44,291 nt of DNA from Bacteroidaceae bacterium. Lineage in GTDB: Bacteria; Bacteroidota; Bacteroidia; Bacteroidales; Bacteroidaceae. The notes beneath the pieces are model-generated. The model did not search any database and was not told where the DNA came from. It worked only from the letters and a program-made list of their open reading frames with translations. A program made the position numbers and the translations under genes. Shown here piece after piece: positions 28,328 to 36,990 of the stretch (positions are counted from its first letter, which is position 1; each line of letters begins with the position of its first letter). Location: contig JAKSJA010000015.1 of the NCBI GenBank assembly GCA_024398495.1, positions 1 to 44,291 of the forward strand, given 5' to 3'.

Positions 28328-28783
28328 TTATCTTAGTTTTTTTAAGGCTACACCTATCTCGCTCATACCTTGTATGCTGTCTTTTTTGTGATTATGCCAT
28401 ATTGATATAAGAAGTGAATCGCCATTTACGATACTTATCGTGTCAATATTGCATTCATATTCCAGATAGTCAACTCCCTTGGCAGTAAAATCTCCTTCCT
28501 TATTCGTAAGGTGGCAGGTAACTATCCTCTTTTTTGATTTCCCTCCTGTTTTGTTGTTTACTATGATTTGAATACTCTGATAAGGGTATGTCTTGGTGAA
28601 TCTTAAACGCAAGGTTTGCGCGTAAGTCCCTTCGATGTTCTTTACATTTGGAAGACATATCGTGTCCTTTTTTGTCCACCCGAATGTATCTATATGTGCA
28701 TATTCTAAATATTCGATTCCATCGAAAGTACAGGCGCATAATGCGAGCGCTGTTATTATGACGGAAGTTAGCAGGCGTTTCAT
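28328..28783 (-). CDS. gldH: GldH-like lipoprotein
   Basis: This 151-residue protein has a signal peptide and lipobox LALCAC|TF. It resembles the gliding motility lipoprotein GldH, whose homologues occur widely in non-gliding Bacteroidales next to ricT. The strand-rich body ends with the conserved SIWHNHKKDSIQGMSEIGV segment. The start overlaps the ricT stop as ATGA. The role in a non-gliding bacterium is unknown. Confidence 0.78.
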   Translation of the reverse strand: MKRLLTSVIITALALCACTFDGIEYLEYAHIDTFGWTKKDTICLPNVKNIEGTYAQTLRLRFTKTYPYQSIQIIVNNKTGGKSKKRIVTCHLTNKEGDFTAKGVDYLEYECNIDTISIVNGDSLLISIWHNHKKDSIQGMSEIGVALKKLR

Positions 28784-29904
28784 TGCTTGTCCTTATTCTG
28801 TTCTTTGTTCCGATTCCTGTTTTTCTTTTTCTTCTTTTTTGTTTTGTCAAAACGTGTTAAATCGCCTCCTTCGAGCAAGTCTATATTGCGTGATTTTTCT
28901 ATCTTCTTTGAGTCATGTTGGAGACTTAAAGGTTTTTCACCTTTTTTATTCATCTCAATTATTTCCTTTGCGCGTTCTTTGGATATTGTTTCGAGATTTA
29001 TACCCATCTTCTTGTCAGTAGAATAGGTAATCATACCTGTAAGGATGTCTTGTTTGAATGTAAAGTATTCTGCATCCTGTGTCTCAAGACTTGCATGCCG
29101 TGGTGGCAGTTCTTTGCTTGCTTCAAGATATGTATCTACTTCGTAGTTTATGCAGCATTTCAGTTTTGCACACTGCCCCGCCAGTTTCTGTGGGTTAGTA
29201 CTGATATCTTGAATGCGTGCAGCATTCGTTGAAACAGAACTGAAATTGCGCATCCACGTAGCACAGCATAATTCTCTTCCGCAAGGCCCTGTCCCTCCTA
29301 TGCGCCCTGCCTCTTGTCGCGCACCAATCTGTTTCATCTCAATACGTACATGGAATTCGTTTGCAAGATCTTTTATCAGTTGGCGGAAGTCTACACGCTT
29401 GTCGGCGATGTAGTAGAAGATAGCTTTATTTCCGTCACCTTGATATTCAACGTCACCAATCTTCATATCAAGCCCCAATCCTTTTGCTATCTCGCGACTC
29501 TTTATCATGGTATCATGTTCGCGTGCTTTTGCTTCGCGGTATTTCTCCATGTCAGGTTCTCTGGCGATGCGGTATATGCGTTTTATATCATCGTCACTTT
29601 TCAGGTTTGCCTTCTTCAACTGCAATCTTACCAGCCGCCCGGTTAGTGTTACCACCCCTACGTCATGTCCTGGAGATGCCTCTACAGCCACTATGTCTCC
29701 CTTTTTTAATGAGATGTTGTTTACATTGTGGTAATAACCTTTGCGTGTGTTCTTGAACTGTACCTCCACAAGGTCGGTTTCCTTGCTGTTCCCCGGCACG
29801 TCAGCCAGCCAGTCATAGGTATTCAACTGTTTGTCCTGTCTTCCTATTCCTTTTGCTGACAGTCCTCTGTCGGTTTCATTCGTTATGTTAAAACTGTCTT
29901 TCAT
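28780..29904 (-). CDS. ricT: RicT/YaaT-like PSP1 domain protein
   Basis: This 374-residue cytoplasmic protein has the PSP1 core (FRQLIKDLANEFHVRIEMKQIGARQEA, then GGTGPCGRELCC and CAKLKCCINYE). These cysteine-rich segments match the Fe-S-binding sites of the RicAFT complex in Bacillus, which affects RNA processing and sporulation. The C-terminus is a lysine/asparagine-rich tail (about 345-374). It overlaps the delta' gene before it and the gldH gene after it by 4 bases each. Confidence 0.9.
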   Translation of the reverse strand: MKDSFNITNETDRGLSAKGIGRQDKQLNTYDWLADVPGNSKETDLVEVQFKNTRKGYYHNVNNISLKKGDIVAVEASPGHDVGVVTLTGRLVRLQLKKANLKSDDDIKRIYRIAREPDMEKYREAKAREHDTMIKSREIAKGLGLDMKIGDVEYQGDGNKAIFYYIADKRVDFRQLIKDLANEFHVRIEMKQIGARQEAGRIGGTGPCGRELCCATWMRNFSSVSTNAARIQDISTNPQKLAGQCAKLKCCINYEVDTYLEASKELPPRHASLETQDAEYFTFKQDILTGMITYSTDKKMGINLETISKERAKEIIEMNKKGEKPLSLQHDSKKIEKSRNIDLLEGGDLTRFDKTKKKKKKNRNRNKEQNKDKQ

Positions 29905-30974
29905 TTCTTTAATAGTAATACCGTCATCTTCAAGACAAAGTCAAAGAACAATACTTTTATGTTAGCGTTCCTTGCAACATCTCTCTGACAATTTTCCAAC
30001 AAATTGTTTATTTCCACCACGTTAGTTTCGTTGATGAACCGTGCGAAGTTCTTTGCAAAGTCTTCCTCCGCCTGTGTCATGTAAATCATCTCCTCGTTGT
30101 GGAAGTTGTATATGAAGTTCTCACGAACAAGTCTTTGTATATAGTTCAGCAGACGTTTCTGTCTCTCTCGTCCCATCTTTGCTGCTTCGTCACTCCAAGT
30201 TTTTAATCCTCTAATGTCACGTTTGTAGCACATTCGCATCAGCGAGATGAATAGTTCGAGATACTCTGTATTTTCATTTTCTGTTTCCAACAGTTCCATC
30301 ACCTTCAACCATGAACCATTGGCGATATGTGTAAGTTTCCTTGCATCAGTTTCGTTCACTCCGCATCGTTCCTGTAAGGCTTGCATAATGTCTTTATCAG
30401 CAATCTTCTTCACGTCTATGCGTTGTGTTCTGCTGCGTATTGTCTCGAGCAAAGATTCAGGCTCTTCGCTCACCAGAATGAATATCGTGTTTACTGGTGG
30501 TTCTTCCAGCATCTTAAGCAGTTTGTTGGCACACTCTCCGTTCATCTTTTCTGGCAGCCACATGACACATGCCTTGTAACTCTTTGCGGCCGTACTTAAT
30601 GACAGTTTGTGCAGTATTGCTGTGCTTTCGCCTGTAAATATGATTGCCTGTTGGTTTTCAGCCTTCAATTCCTTCAACCATGAATTAAATGAGAAATAAT
30701 ACCCATTTTTTGTCATCTCTACCCATTCTTGGACAAAGTCAAGCGAGGAAGGAGAGTAACTTGACGACATATCTGCTGTCCTGATTATCGGATAAGTGAA
30801 ATGGATGTTTACCCTTGTATCACACAGCATCTCTGCAAATGCCACCGCCAGAGCCAGTTTGCCGCTGCCTTGAGGACCACACAGCATTATGGCGTGAGGC
30901 ACATGTCCTTCGTCAATCATCTGTGTCAGACGATTCTTAACGTCCTGTTGTCCTATGACATCATCAAATCTCAT
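29901..30974 (-). CDS. holB: DNA polymerase III delta'-like clamp-loader subunit
   Basis: This 357-residue AAA+ protein resembles the delta' subunit. It has MRFDDVIGQQDVKNRL at the N-terminus, the P-loop GPQGSGKLALA (about 34-44), the sensor-1 region NTIFILVSEEPESLLETIRSRTQ and the SRC-like SRTQ. The usual cysteines of the clamp-loader zinc module are not evident. It supports beta clamp loading at the replication fork. The start lies inside the rmuC end by 11 bases. Confidence 0.86.
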   Translation of the reverse strand: MRFDDVIGQQDVKNRLTQMIDEGHVPHAIMLCGPQGSGKLALAVAFAEMLCDTRVNIHFTYPIIRTADMSSSYSPSSLDFVQEWVEMTKNGYYFSFNSWLKELKAENQQAIIFTGESTAILHKLSLSTAAKSYKACVMWLPEKMNGECANKLLKMLEEPPVNTIFILVSEEPESLLETIRSRTQRIDVKKIADKDIMQALQERCGVNETDARKLTHIANGSWLKVMELLETENENTEYLELFISLMRMCYKRDIRGLKTWSDEAAKMGRERQKRLLNYIQRLVRENFIYNFHNEEMIYMTQAEEDFAKNFARFINETNVVEINNLLENCQRDVARNANIKVLFFDFVLKMTVLLLKK

Positions 30975-32160
30975 ATAGCGAGTCCGATATCTTTTTTGTT
31001 GTTGTCAGTCCTTTGTTCTTCATCTCTTCCAGACGATGGATGATGTTTCCTTTACCCTCGCGCAGTTGCCCCATACCCTGTTCGTAAGTCTTCTGCGCTG
31101 TCTGCAGGTTGTTTCCCATTTTCTGAAAGGTGTCTGCAAAGGTAACAAATTTATCGTATAGAGCCGCCGATGTGTTCAGTATTTCCTGTACGTTTCTGTC
31201 ACGGTCTTCATTTTTCCACATCTGATTGACAAGATGAATGGTAAGCATTAGGTTGGTAGGGTTGATGAGAACTATACCCTTGTTGTAAGCCAATTGTCCT
31301 ATGTTCGGTTCTTTGTCGAAGGCCAGAATATAACTGCCCTCATTAGGTATGAACATCAGCACTGTAGGCACGCTGTCCTTTACGAGTTTGTCATAATTCT
31401 TGTTTGCCAACTCTGTGATGTGTTTCTTTATGGAATCCACATTTGCCTTTGCAGCTCTCTCTGCTTCTTCTTCCGTAGTAGCATTCACATAGTCGAAATA
31501 TGCTGTTAATGATACTTTGGAGTCAATGATGATATTCTTCCCGTCAGGGCAATGTACTACTACGTCTGGTCGTAGGTTGTTGCCATCTTCATCCTTCACA
31601 TTCCCTTGTATCTCGAAGTCTGTACCTTCGCGCATGTTCGAACTCTCCAGAATCTGTTCCAGTACTTGTTCTCCCCAGTCGCCTTGCACCTTTCCTTTGT
31701 TCTTGAGAGCATTGGTTAGGTTGCGTGCATCTTCCGACAATTTGTCGCTCTGCTTGACAATCATCTCTATATGCTCCTCTATCGATGTGCGGGTTTTTGT
31801 GGAATGCTCGCGTGTAGAGTCAAGAGCCTTCTTCATGTTTTCTAACTGTTCGCTGATAGGTTTCACAACCTCGTCCATCTGCTCTTTGTTTTTCTTCTTC
31901 AGCGATTCTGCCTGTTCCTCCAGTATCACCATTGCAGTCTCCTTAACGCGGTTGCGTTCATCTTTTAGACGCTCCTCATATTCTTCCTTTGCTGTCTTTA
32001 GTATTTCCTTTTCCTCAAGGATGCGTTTTTCATATTCATTCTTTGTACTCTCCAACTGCGTCTTCAGCATCTGTGCTTCCTTGCGTTTACTGATAGCAAA
32101 GACAACAACTCCAATGAAAGCCAGTACAACGATAACGAGAAGAACAATTATTCCGGTCAT
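30964..32160 (-). CDS. rmuC: RmuC family DNA recombination protein
   Basis: The 398-residue protein has an N-terminal membrane anchor (3-22), a coiled coil (about 25-145, rich in Glu and Lys), and the RmuC nuclease-like domain with GDWGEQVLEQILESSNMREG, RPDVVVHCPDGKNIIIDSKV and VPTVLMFIPNEG. The DSK motif fits a PD-(D/E)xK-like core. RmuC limits inverted-repeat rearrangement in E. coli, and homologues are linked to phage restriction. It overlaps both neighbours. Confidence 0.93.
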   Translation of the reverse strand: MTGIIVLLVIVVLAFIGVVVFAISKRKEAQMLKTQLESTKNEYEKRILEEKEILKTAKEEYEERLKDERNRVKETAMVILEEQAESLKKKNKEQMDEVVKPISEQLENMKKALDSTREHSTKTRTSIEEHIEMIVKQSDKLSEDARNLTNALKNKGKVQGDWGEQVLEQILESSNMREGTDFEIQGNVKDEDGNNLRPDVVVHCPDGKNIIIDSKVSLTAYFDYVNATTEEEAERAAKANVDSIKKHITELANKNYDKLVKDSVPTVLMFIPNEGSYILAFDKEPNIGQLAYNKGIVLINPTNLMLTIHLVNQMWKNEDRDRNVQEILNTSAALYDKFVTFADTFQKMGNNLQTAQKTYEQGMGQLREGKGNIIHRLEEMKNKGLTTTKKISDSLYEI

Positions 32161-32699
32161 AAGCTACGTTTTTTACGTGATATAAGTGCTATAAAAGGAC
32201 TGAATACCATTCCCACAAAGATATTTGTCGTCAGCATATTCATTGCCCAGTCAATAGGGCGCATGATGACAATCTGCTGAAGAATCATATCGCTTAGATT
32301 ACTGCCCTTATCAAGACCTGTCAATATCTTTTTTACCTCCGGTTGCCCAAGAAATTTCGTGTATCCTTCAGATACAAAGCCATGATCGAGGAACGCAAAG
32401 TAGGCGTAAGCCGCTATCGCTGTTAGCAGAGATGCAAATATCACCATCAGTATTGTGTATAGCCATGCCTGTCCGAAGGTAAAACCTTTGTCCTCACGAA
32501 TCTCCCGTGCAAACCGTCTTTCACGTTTTACCGTGAAGATCAGGGAACCTATCATCAGAATCATAGACACCATGCTTAATGATTCGTATTTGAATTGTCC
32601 CACGCTACAAGCCATGGCTGTAATCCATATAAGACCCAGTAGTCCACCGTCCATAGCCGCAAAAGCCTTCAACTGTTTATATTCTATCGGATTCATCAT
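32157..32699 (-). CDS. DUF4199 family membrane protein
   Basis: This 180-residue integral membrane protein has about four hydrophobic helices (residues 15-35, 40-58, 75-100, 150-172). It has the Bacteroidetes DUF4199 pattern with REDKGFTFGQAWLYTILM in the middle. The function is unknown. It heads the operon with rmuC, holB, ricT, gldH and the transferase gene. The stop overlaps the rmuC start as ATGA. Confidence 0.78.
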   Translation of the reverse strand: MMNPIEYKQLKAFAAMDGGLLGLIWITAMACSVGQFKYESLSMVSMILMIGSLIFTVKRERRFAREIREDKGFTFGQAWLYTILMVIFASLLTAIAAYAYFAFLDHGFVSEGYTKFLGQPEVKKILTGLDKGSNLSDMILQQIVIMRPIDWAMNMLTTNIFVGMVFSPFIALISRKKRSL

Positions 32700-32737
32700 C
32701 TTGTGATACGTTGTAAATTCCTATCTAAAAAACAATA

Positions 32738-32745
32738 CAAAAATA
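32738..32745 (-). promoter_or_regulatory. -7 element upstream of the DUF4199-rmuC operon
   Basis: TATTTTTG on the minus strand fits TAnnTTTG about 38 bases upstream of the DUF4199 start. The spacer to nspC is AT-rich, so chance matches are possible. Confidence 0.45.
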
Positions 32746-32790
32746 CAAATAATTCCCGAAAATAAAAATAACGCAATTATTTTTGAATTG

Positions 32791-33954
32791 TCAAAGCCTG
32801 TGCTTGAAGTCCTCGTAACCGAAACTTTTCCACAAAGTGGTGATTGATGGAGACTCCTTGATGTAAATATCCGGAAGTGGCATCCCATTGAAAGTATTTG
32901 TTTTCACCATGGAATATATCGCCATATCTTCAAATGTCAGTTCTTCCCCTTCTTGGAGTGGATGGTCGAATTCGTATAATCCTATTATATCACCAGACAG
33001 GCATGTTGGACCTCCTAAACGATAAACATTTTCTTTATCAGTAAGGCTGTCGTAATCATTCGATTTTAGGGGCTTTGCATGTTGCAGAGGTGGAGTATAA
33101 GGCATTTCTATTACGTCTGGCATGTGGCATGCGGCAGATGTGTCGAGAATGATGTTGCGGATACCTTGTTCGTCTGGCGACTGTATTTCGCGTATGGTTG
33201 AATGCAGTTCTCCGGCGTTTAATGCCACAGCTTCGCCCGGTTCCAGATAGACCTGCAAATGGTAATCGTCTCTCATGCGTATGATGCAATGCTCAAGCAG
33301 GTCGATGTCGTAACCCTCACGAGTTATGTGATGACCACCTCCGAAATTTATCCATTTCATCGATGTGAGGTATTTCCCGAATTTAGCAACAACGACATCC
33401 AAAGTCGTCTTCAGGTCATCGGAGTCCTGTTCGCAGAGTGTGTGAAAATGCAAACCGTCAATGAGTGACAGTAATGAAGGATTGCATCTAATGGCATTTT
33501 CAAAGTCGCACAAACGTGTTCCTAGACGACTCCCCGGAGCGCATGGGTCATAAATGGCGTGCCCCTTTTGTGTGGAACATTCTGGATTTATTCTAAGTCC
33601 TATCTGCACCCCTGCATCTTTTGCTTTGCGCCTGAACCGCTCCAGTTGAGCGGGAGTGTTAAAGACTATATGGTCACAGATGCGGCATATCTCGTCTATC
33701 TGGTCCTCTCGAAAAGATGGGGAGAATATATGGTTTTCTTTTCCTTGCATTTCCTCATGACAGAGACGAGCCTCAAACAATCCCGAGGCGGTAGCACCTG
33801 AAAGATATTGACCAATAAGCGGATAAAGTGCGTAACAACTGAAACATTTCTGTGCCAATAGGATTTTACATCCCGTGTCGTCCATGACATGGCGCAAGAG
33901 TTTCAGATTCTTCTCTATTTGCTCTTTGTCTATGAGGAAATATGGTGTCTGCAT
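32791..33954 (-). CDS. nspC: Carboxynorspermidine/carboxyspermidine decarboxylase (NspC-like)
   Basis: This is a PLP-dependent enzyme of the alanine racemase fold that removes the carboxyl group from carboxynorspermidine or carboxyspermidine. It has 387 residues, the PLP lysine in LLAQKCFSC (K36), WINFGGGHHI, and the acidic-site region CHMPDVIEMPY. In Bacteroidetes the homologue makes spermidine. In cyanobacteria a related enzyme acts on carboxyaminopropylagmatine. It is the last gene of the polyamine operon, 6 bases after the dehydrogenase. Confidence 0.92.
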   Translation of the reverse strand: MQTPYFLIDKEQIEKNLKLLRHVMDDTGCKILLAQKCFSCYALYPLIGQYLSGATASGLFEARLCHEEMQGKENHIFSPSFREDQIDEICRICDHIVFNTPAQLERFRRKAKDAGVQIGLRINPECSTQKGHAIYDPCAPGSRLGTRLCDFENAIRCNPSLLSLIDGLHFHTLCEQDSDDLKTTLDVVVAKFGKYLTSMKWINFGGGHHITREGYDIDLLEHCIIRMRDDYHLQVYLEPGEAVALNAGELHSTIREIQSPDEQGIRNIILDTSAACHMPDVIEMPYTPPLQHAKPLKSNDYDSLTDKENVYRLGGPTCLSGDIIGLYEFDHPLQEGEELTFEDMAIYSMVKTNTFNGMPLPDIYIKESPSITTLWKSFGYEDFKHRL

Positions 33955-33960
33955 CGATGG

Positions 33961-35220
33961 TTAATCTACCAGTGTTGGATTCTCATCTACTTTCCATGGT
34001 AATCCCCATTTGTTGAGGGCTTCCATATATGGATCGGGGTCAAACTCCTCAACCGTGAACACACCTGGTTTTTGCCAGAGACCGTTCATGACGAGTGATG
34101 TCCCAATCATGGCAGGAACACCTGTGGTATATGATATTGCCTGAGACTCCACCTCTTTGTAACACTCCTGATGGTCGCACACGTTATATATGTAGATGTT
34201 TCGCTGTACACCATCCTTTATACCCGTAAAGATGCAACCGATATTGGTTTTCCCTACGGTACGAGGACCGAGCGATGCAGGGTCCGGGAGTAATGTGCGG
34301 AGGAACTGTATCGGCACAATTTGCTGCCCGTTGTATTCTACAGGCTCCGTTCCTAACATTCCCACGTTCTCAAGGCATTTCATATGTGTGAGATAACTTT
34401 GGCCAAAGGTCATAAAGAAACGTATGCGTTTGACACCTGGTATGTTCTGTGCAAGCGACTCTATCTCTTCATGATGTAGCAGATACATGTCTTTTTCCCC
34501 CACTCCGTCAAAGTTGTATGTGCGGTGTATTGCCATCGGCTCTGTCTCAATCCAACGACCGTCTTCCCAGTATGAACCGTTGGCACTCACTTCACGCAAG
34601 TTGATTTCCGGATTGAAGTTTGTGGCAAAAGGGTATCCATGGTCTCCTCCGTTGCAGTCGAGGATATCTATTGTATGGATTTCGTCAAAATAATGTTTTA
34701 GTGCGTATGCAGTGAAGACACTTGTAACTCCTGGGTCAAAACCCGTACCAAGCAATCCTGTAATGCCAGCATCTTCAAAACGCTTCTTGTATGCCCATTG
34801 CCATGAGTAGTCAAAATACGCTGTGAAGCCCTTTTCCTTGCACCGCTTCTCATAGATGGCACGCCATTCGGGATCATTTGTGTCTTCGCATTCGTAGTTT
34901 GCTGTATCCACATAATGAACCTTTGTCTTCAGACAGGCATCCATTATTGTAAGGTCCTGATATGGCAACGCGAGATTGAGTACCACGTCAGGTTTTACTT
35001 CCTGAATCAACGACACTAATTCATCCACGTTATCGGCATTTACCTTGAAGGTGGTAATCACAGAATCAGTTTTTCCTTCCAGCTTTTTCTTTATTGCCTC
35101 GCACTTGCTGACGGTGCGACTGGCAATACATATCTCACTGAATACCTTTGAATTCTGTGCGCATTTCTGAATGGCGACTCCAGCTACACCACCACAACCG
35201 ATAATCAATACTTTTCCCAT
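33961..35220 (-). CDS. Carboxynorspermidine/carboxyspermidine synthase (saccharopine dehydrogenase family)
   Basis: This 419-residue NADPH-dependent reductive-amination enzyme condenses aspartate semialdehyde with an amine (putrescine or diaminopropane, or agmatine in the CAPA route). It has the N-terminal dinucleotide fold GKVLIIGCGGVAGVAIQKCAQ, GLLGTGFDPGVTSVFTAYALKHYF, and a C-terminal family region. The amine used here cannot be decided from the sequence. It lies between speB and nspC. Confidence 0.92.
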   Translation of the reverse strand: MGKVLIIGCGGVAGVAIQKCAQNSKVFSEICIASRTVSKCEAIKKKLEGKTDSVITTFKVNADNVDELVSLIQEVKPDVVLNLALPYQDLTIMDACLKTKVHYVDTANYECEDTNDPEWRAIYEKRCKEKGFTAYFDYSWQWAYKKRFEDAGITGLLGTGFDPGVTSVFTAYALKHYFDEIHTIDILDCNGGDHGYPFATNFNPEINLREVSANGSYWEDGRWIETEPMAIHRTYNFDGVGEKDMYLLHHEEIESLAQNIPGVKRIRFFMTFGQSYLTHMKCLENVGMLGTEPVEYNGQQIVPIQFLRTLLPDPASLGPRTVGKTNIGCIFTGIKDGVQRNIYIYNVCDHQECYKEVESQAISYTTGVPAMIGTSLVMNGLWQKPGVFTVEEFDPDPYMEALNKWGLPWKVDENPTLVD

Positions 35221-35248
35221 ATTATTATTTATATTTCGTCATTTGATA

Positions 35249-36106
35249 TTAACTGTTCAAGGCAAGAAGAAGTTCCCTGATTATTTTACATGCCACTGCG
35301 GTGGATACACCACTGGCATCAAGCGTAGGGGCAAGCTCGGTAACATCACACCCCACCACATTAAGTCTCCTGCACACACATATTAATGCCTTGCGTAACT
35401 CTTCAAAGGTCACCCCTCCGGCTTCAGGTGTCCCTGTCCCGGGAAAGACAGATGGATCGAGAATGTCAAGGTCAACCGTGAGATATACTGGTGTACCTGG
35501 AGCAATGCTCTTAATGACACTGTTCACATCATCAAGTGTAAACGGATGCAGGTTGGTATGCCCTTCACGGGCAAATGTCCATTCGGCTCTTTCTCCTGAA
35601 CGGATTCCGAACTGATGTATCTGTCCATCACCCACGATGTCATGACAGCGGCGCATGACGCAGGCATGCGACAAGCTTACTCCAAGATAATTGTCACGCA
35701 GGTCGGTATGTGCATCAAAATGGAAGATTTGTACTTCCGGATATTTCTTGTAAACCTCACGAAATGTCCCCAATGTCACAAGGTGTTCGCCTCCAAGCAT
35801 GAAAGGCAGTTTCCCATCCTTCAATATCTCTGCAGTACGTTCCGAAATAGCGTCCAATGCCATTTCTGACGATCCCATAGGAAGTTCGATGTCGCCAGAA
35901 TCGAATACGGAAATATCTTCAAGGTCGCGGTCGAGATATGGGGAATACGTTTCAAGTCCGTATGATTCGTGTCTTATGGCAGCACTGCCGAATCTGGCTC
36001 CGGGGCGATAACTCGCTGTGGAGTCAAATGGTGCTCCGAATATCACGATTCGGGAATCATCATAATCGGCGTCACAACCGATGAAAGTCTCTATATTTTT
36101 TCTCAT
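35249..36106 (-). CDS. speB: Agmatinase family ureohydrolase
   Basis: This 285-residue enzyme hydrolyses guanidino compounds to an amine and urea with two Mn ions. The ligand motifs are GGEH (105-108), FDAHTD (130-135) and the DLDILDPSVFPGTGTPE segment with Asp ligands (about 209-225). ATG at 36106 is chosen. The longer frame overlaps speE and lacks family similarity. The substrate may be agmatine (giving putrescine) or N1-aminopropylagmatine (giving spermidine). It lies 5 bases after speE. Confidence 0.9.
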   Translation of the reverse strand: MRKNIETFIGCDADYDDSRIVIFGAPFDSTASYRPGARFGSAAIRHESYGLETYSPYLDRDLEDISVFDSGDIELPMGSSEMALDAISERTAEILKDGKLPFMLGGEHLVTLGTFREVYKKYPEVQIFHFDAHTDLRDNYLGVSLSHACVMRRCHDIVGDGQIHQFGIRSGERAEWTFAREGHTNLHPFTLDDVNSVIKSIAPGTPVYLTVDLDILDPSVFPGTGTPEAGGVTFEELRKALICVCRRLNVVGCDVTELAPTLDASGVSTAVACKIIRELLLALNS

Positions 36107-36111
36107 CCTTA

Positions 36112-36972
36112 TTAATCTTCCAGTTCTACTTTTTCCAACATTTTCTCCACGTATGCAGGAAGGGCAAAGCATCCACAGTGGAGATTTGTCGTATAATAGC
36201 GCGTTTCTATTTTCTTTGCACTCCATCGTGCGACATCAATGTCGTCCACAGGATGATACTTCTTTGAAGCAAAACCGAATAGCCAATACCCAGAAGGGTA
36301 GGTCGGTATGTGTGCCTGATAGACACGGCTTATTGGAAAACTTTCCACTATACGCTTATGGGCTTTCTGCGTCTCAAGACGGTCGTCATCATAGAATGGC
36401 GACTGATGCTGATTGACCATTATGCCATCGTCTTTCAATGCCTTGTAGCACGAGCCATAGAATTCACGGGAGAAGAGGCTTTCACCAGGACCGTAGAAAC
36501 CGGCAGAGTCAACGATGATGACATCGTATTCGCCCACGATGTGCCTGATAAACCGCAATGCATTCTGGGAATATATCGTGACGCGAGGGTCATCAAGTCC
36601 GCTTGCGGAAAACGGAAGAAATTTTTTCGCAGCCTCAACAACTCCGACATTCACTTCCACCATGTCAATACGCTCTACTTCTGGATATTTCAGCAGTTCA
36701 CGCACCACACCACCGTCACCGGCACCGAAGACCAGTACCTTGCGGGGATCAGGGTGTACTGCCATCGGAATGTGAGTCATCATCTCATGATATATGAACT
36801 CATCCCTCTCGGTCATTATGATGTAACCGTCAGCGGTGAGCACACGGCCATATTCGGGCGATTCGAAGATGTCAATACGATTGTGGTCGTTCTCTTCCGA
36901 GAAGATGTGCTTATCCACTTTTATTGAAAATTTTACATTCTCGGTGTGCAATTCAGAAAACCAGAATTCCAT
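36112..36972 (-). CDS. speE: SpeE-like aminopropyltransferase, diverged active site
   Basis: This 286-residue protein has the spermidine synthase fold: DEFIYHEMMTHIP (about 57-69), the nucleotide loop FGAGDGGVV (82-90) with D86, the ribose-binding Glu in VEV (E106), and the gatekeeper IPTYPSGYW. In the catalytic segment, VDSAGFYGPGESLF replaces the usual DSSDPxGPAESLF, so the first Asp (155) is kept but the second is Gly158. The adenine-contacting Asp is Asn137. The aminopropyl donor or acceptor may therefore differ. No speD gene is in the window. Confidence 0.85.
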   Translation of the reverse strand: MEFWFSELHTENVKFSIKVDKHIFSEENDHNRIDIFESPEYGRVLTADGYIIMTERDEFIYHEMMTHIPMAVHPDPRKVLVFGAGDGGVVRELLKYPEVERIDMVEVNVGVVEAAKKFLPFSASGLDDPRVTIYSQNALRFIRHIVGEYDVIIVDSAGFYGPGESLFSREFYGSCYKALKDDGIMVNQHQSPFYDDDRLETQKAHKRIVESFPISRVYQAHIPTYPSGYWLFGFASKKYHPVDDIDVARWSAKKIETRYYTTNLHCGCFALPAYVEKMLEKVELED

Positions 36973-36990
36973 TTCTCAGTATCTTTATTT

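Noticed and set aside
35249-36226. A longer speB frame starting at 36226
   Set aside because: The first 40 residues overlap speE in another frame and do not look like agmatinase. ATG at 36106 gives a normal N-terminus.
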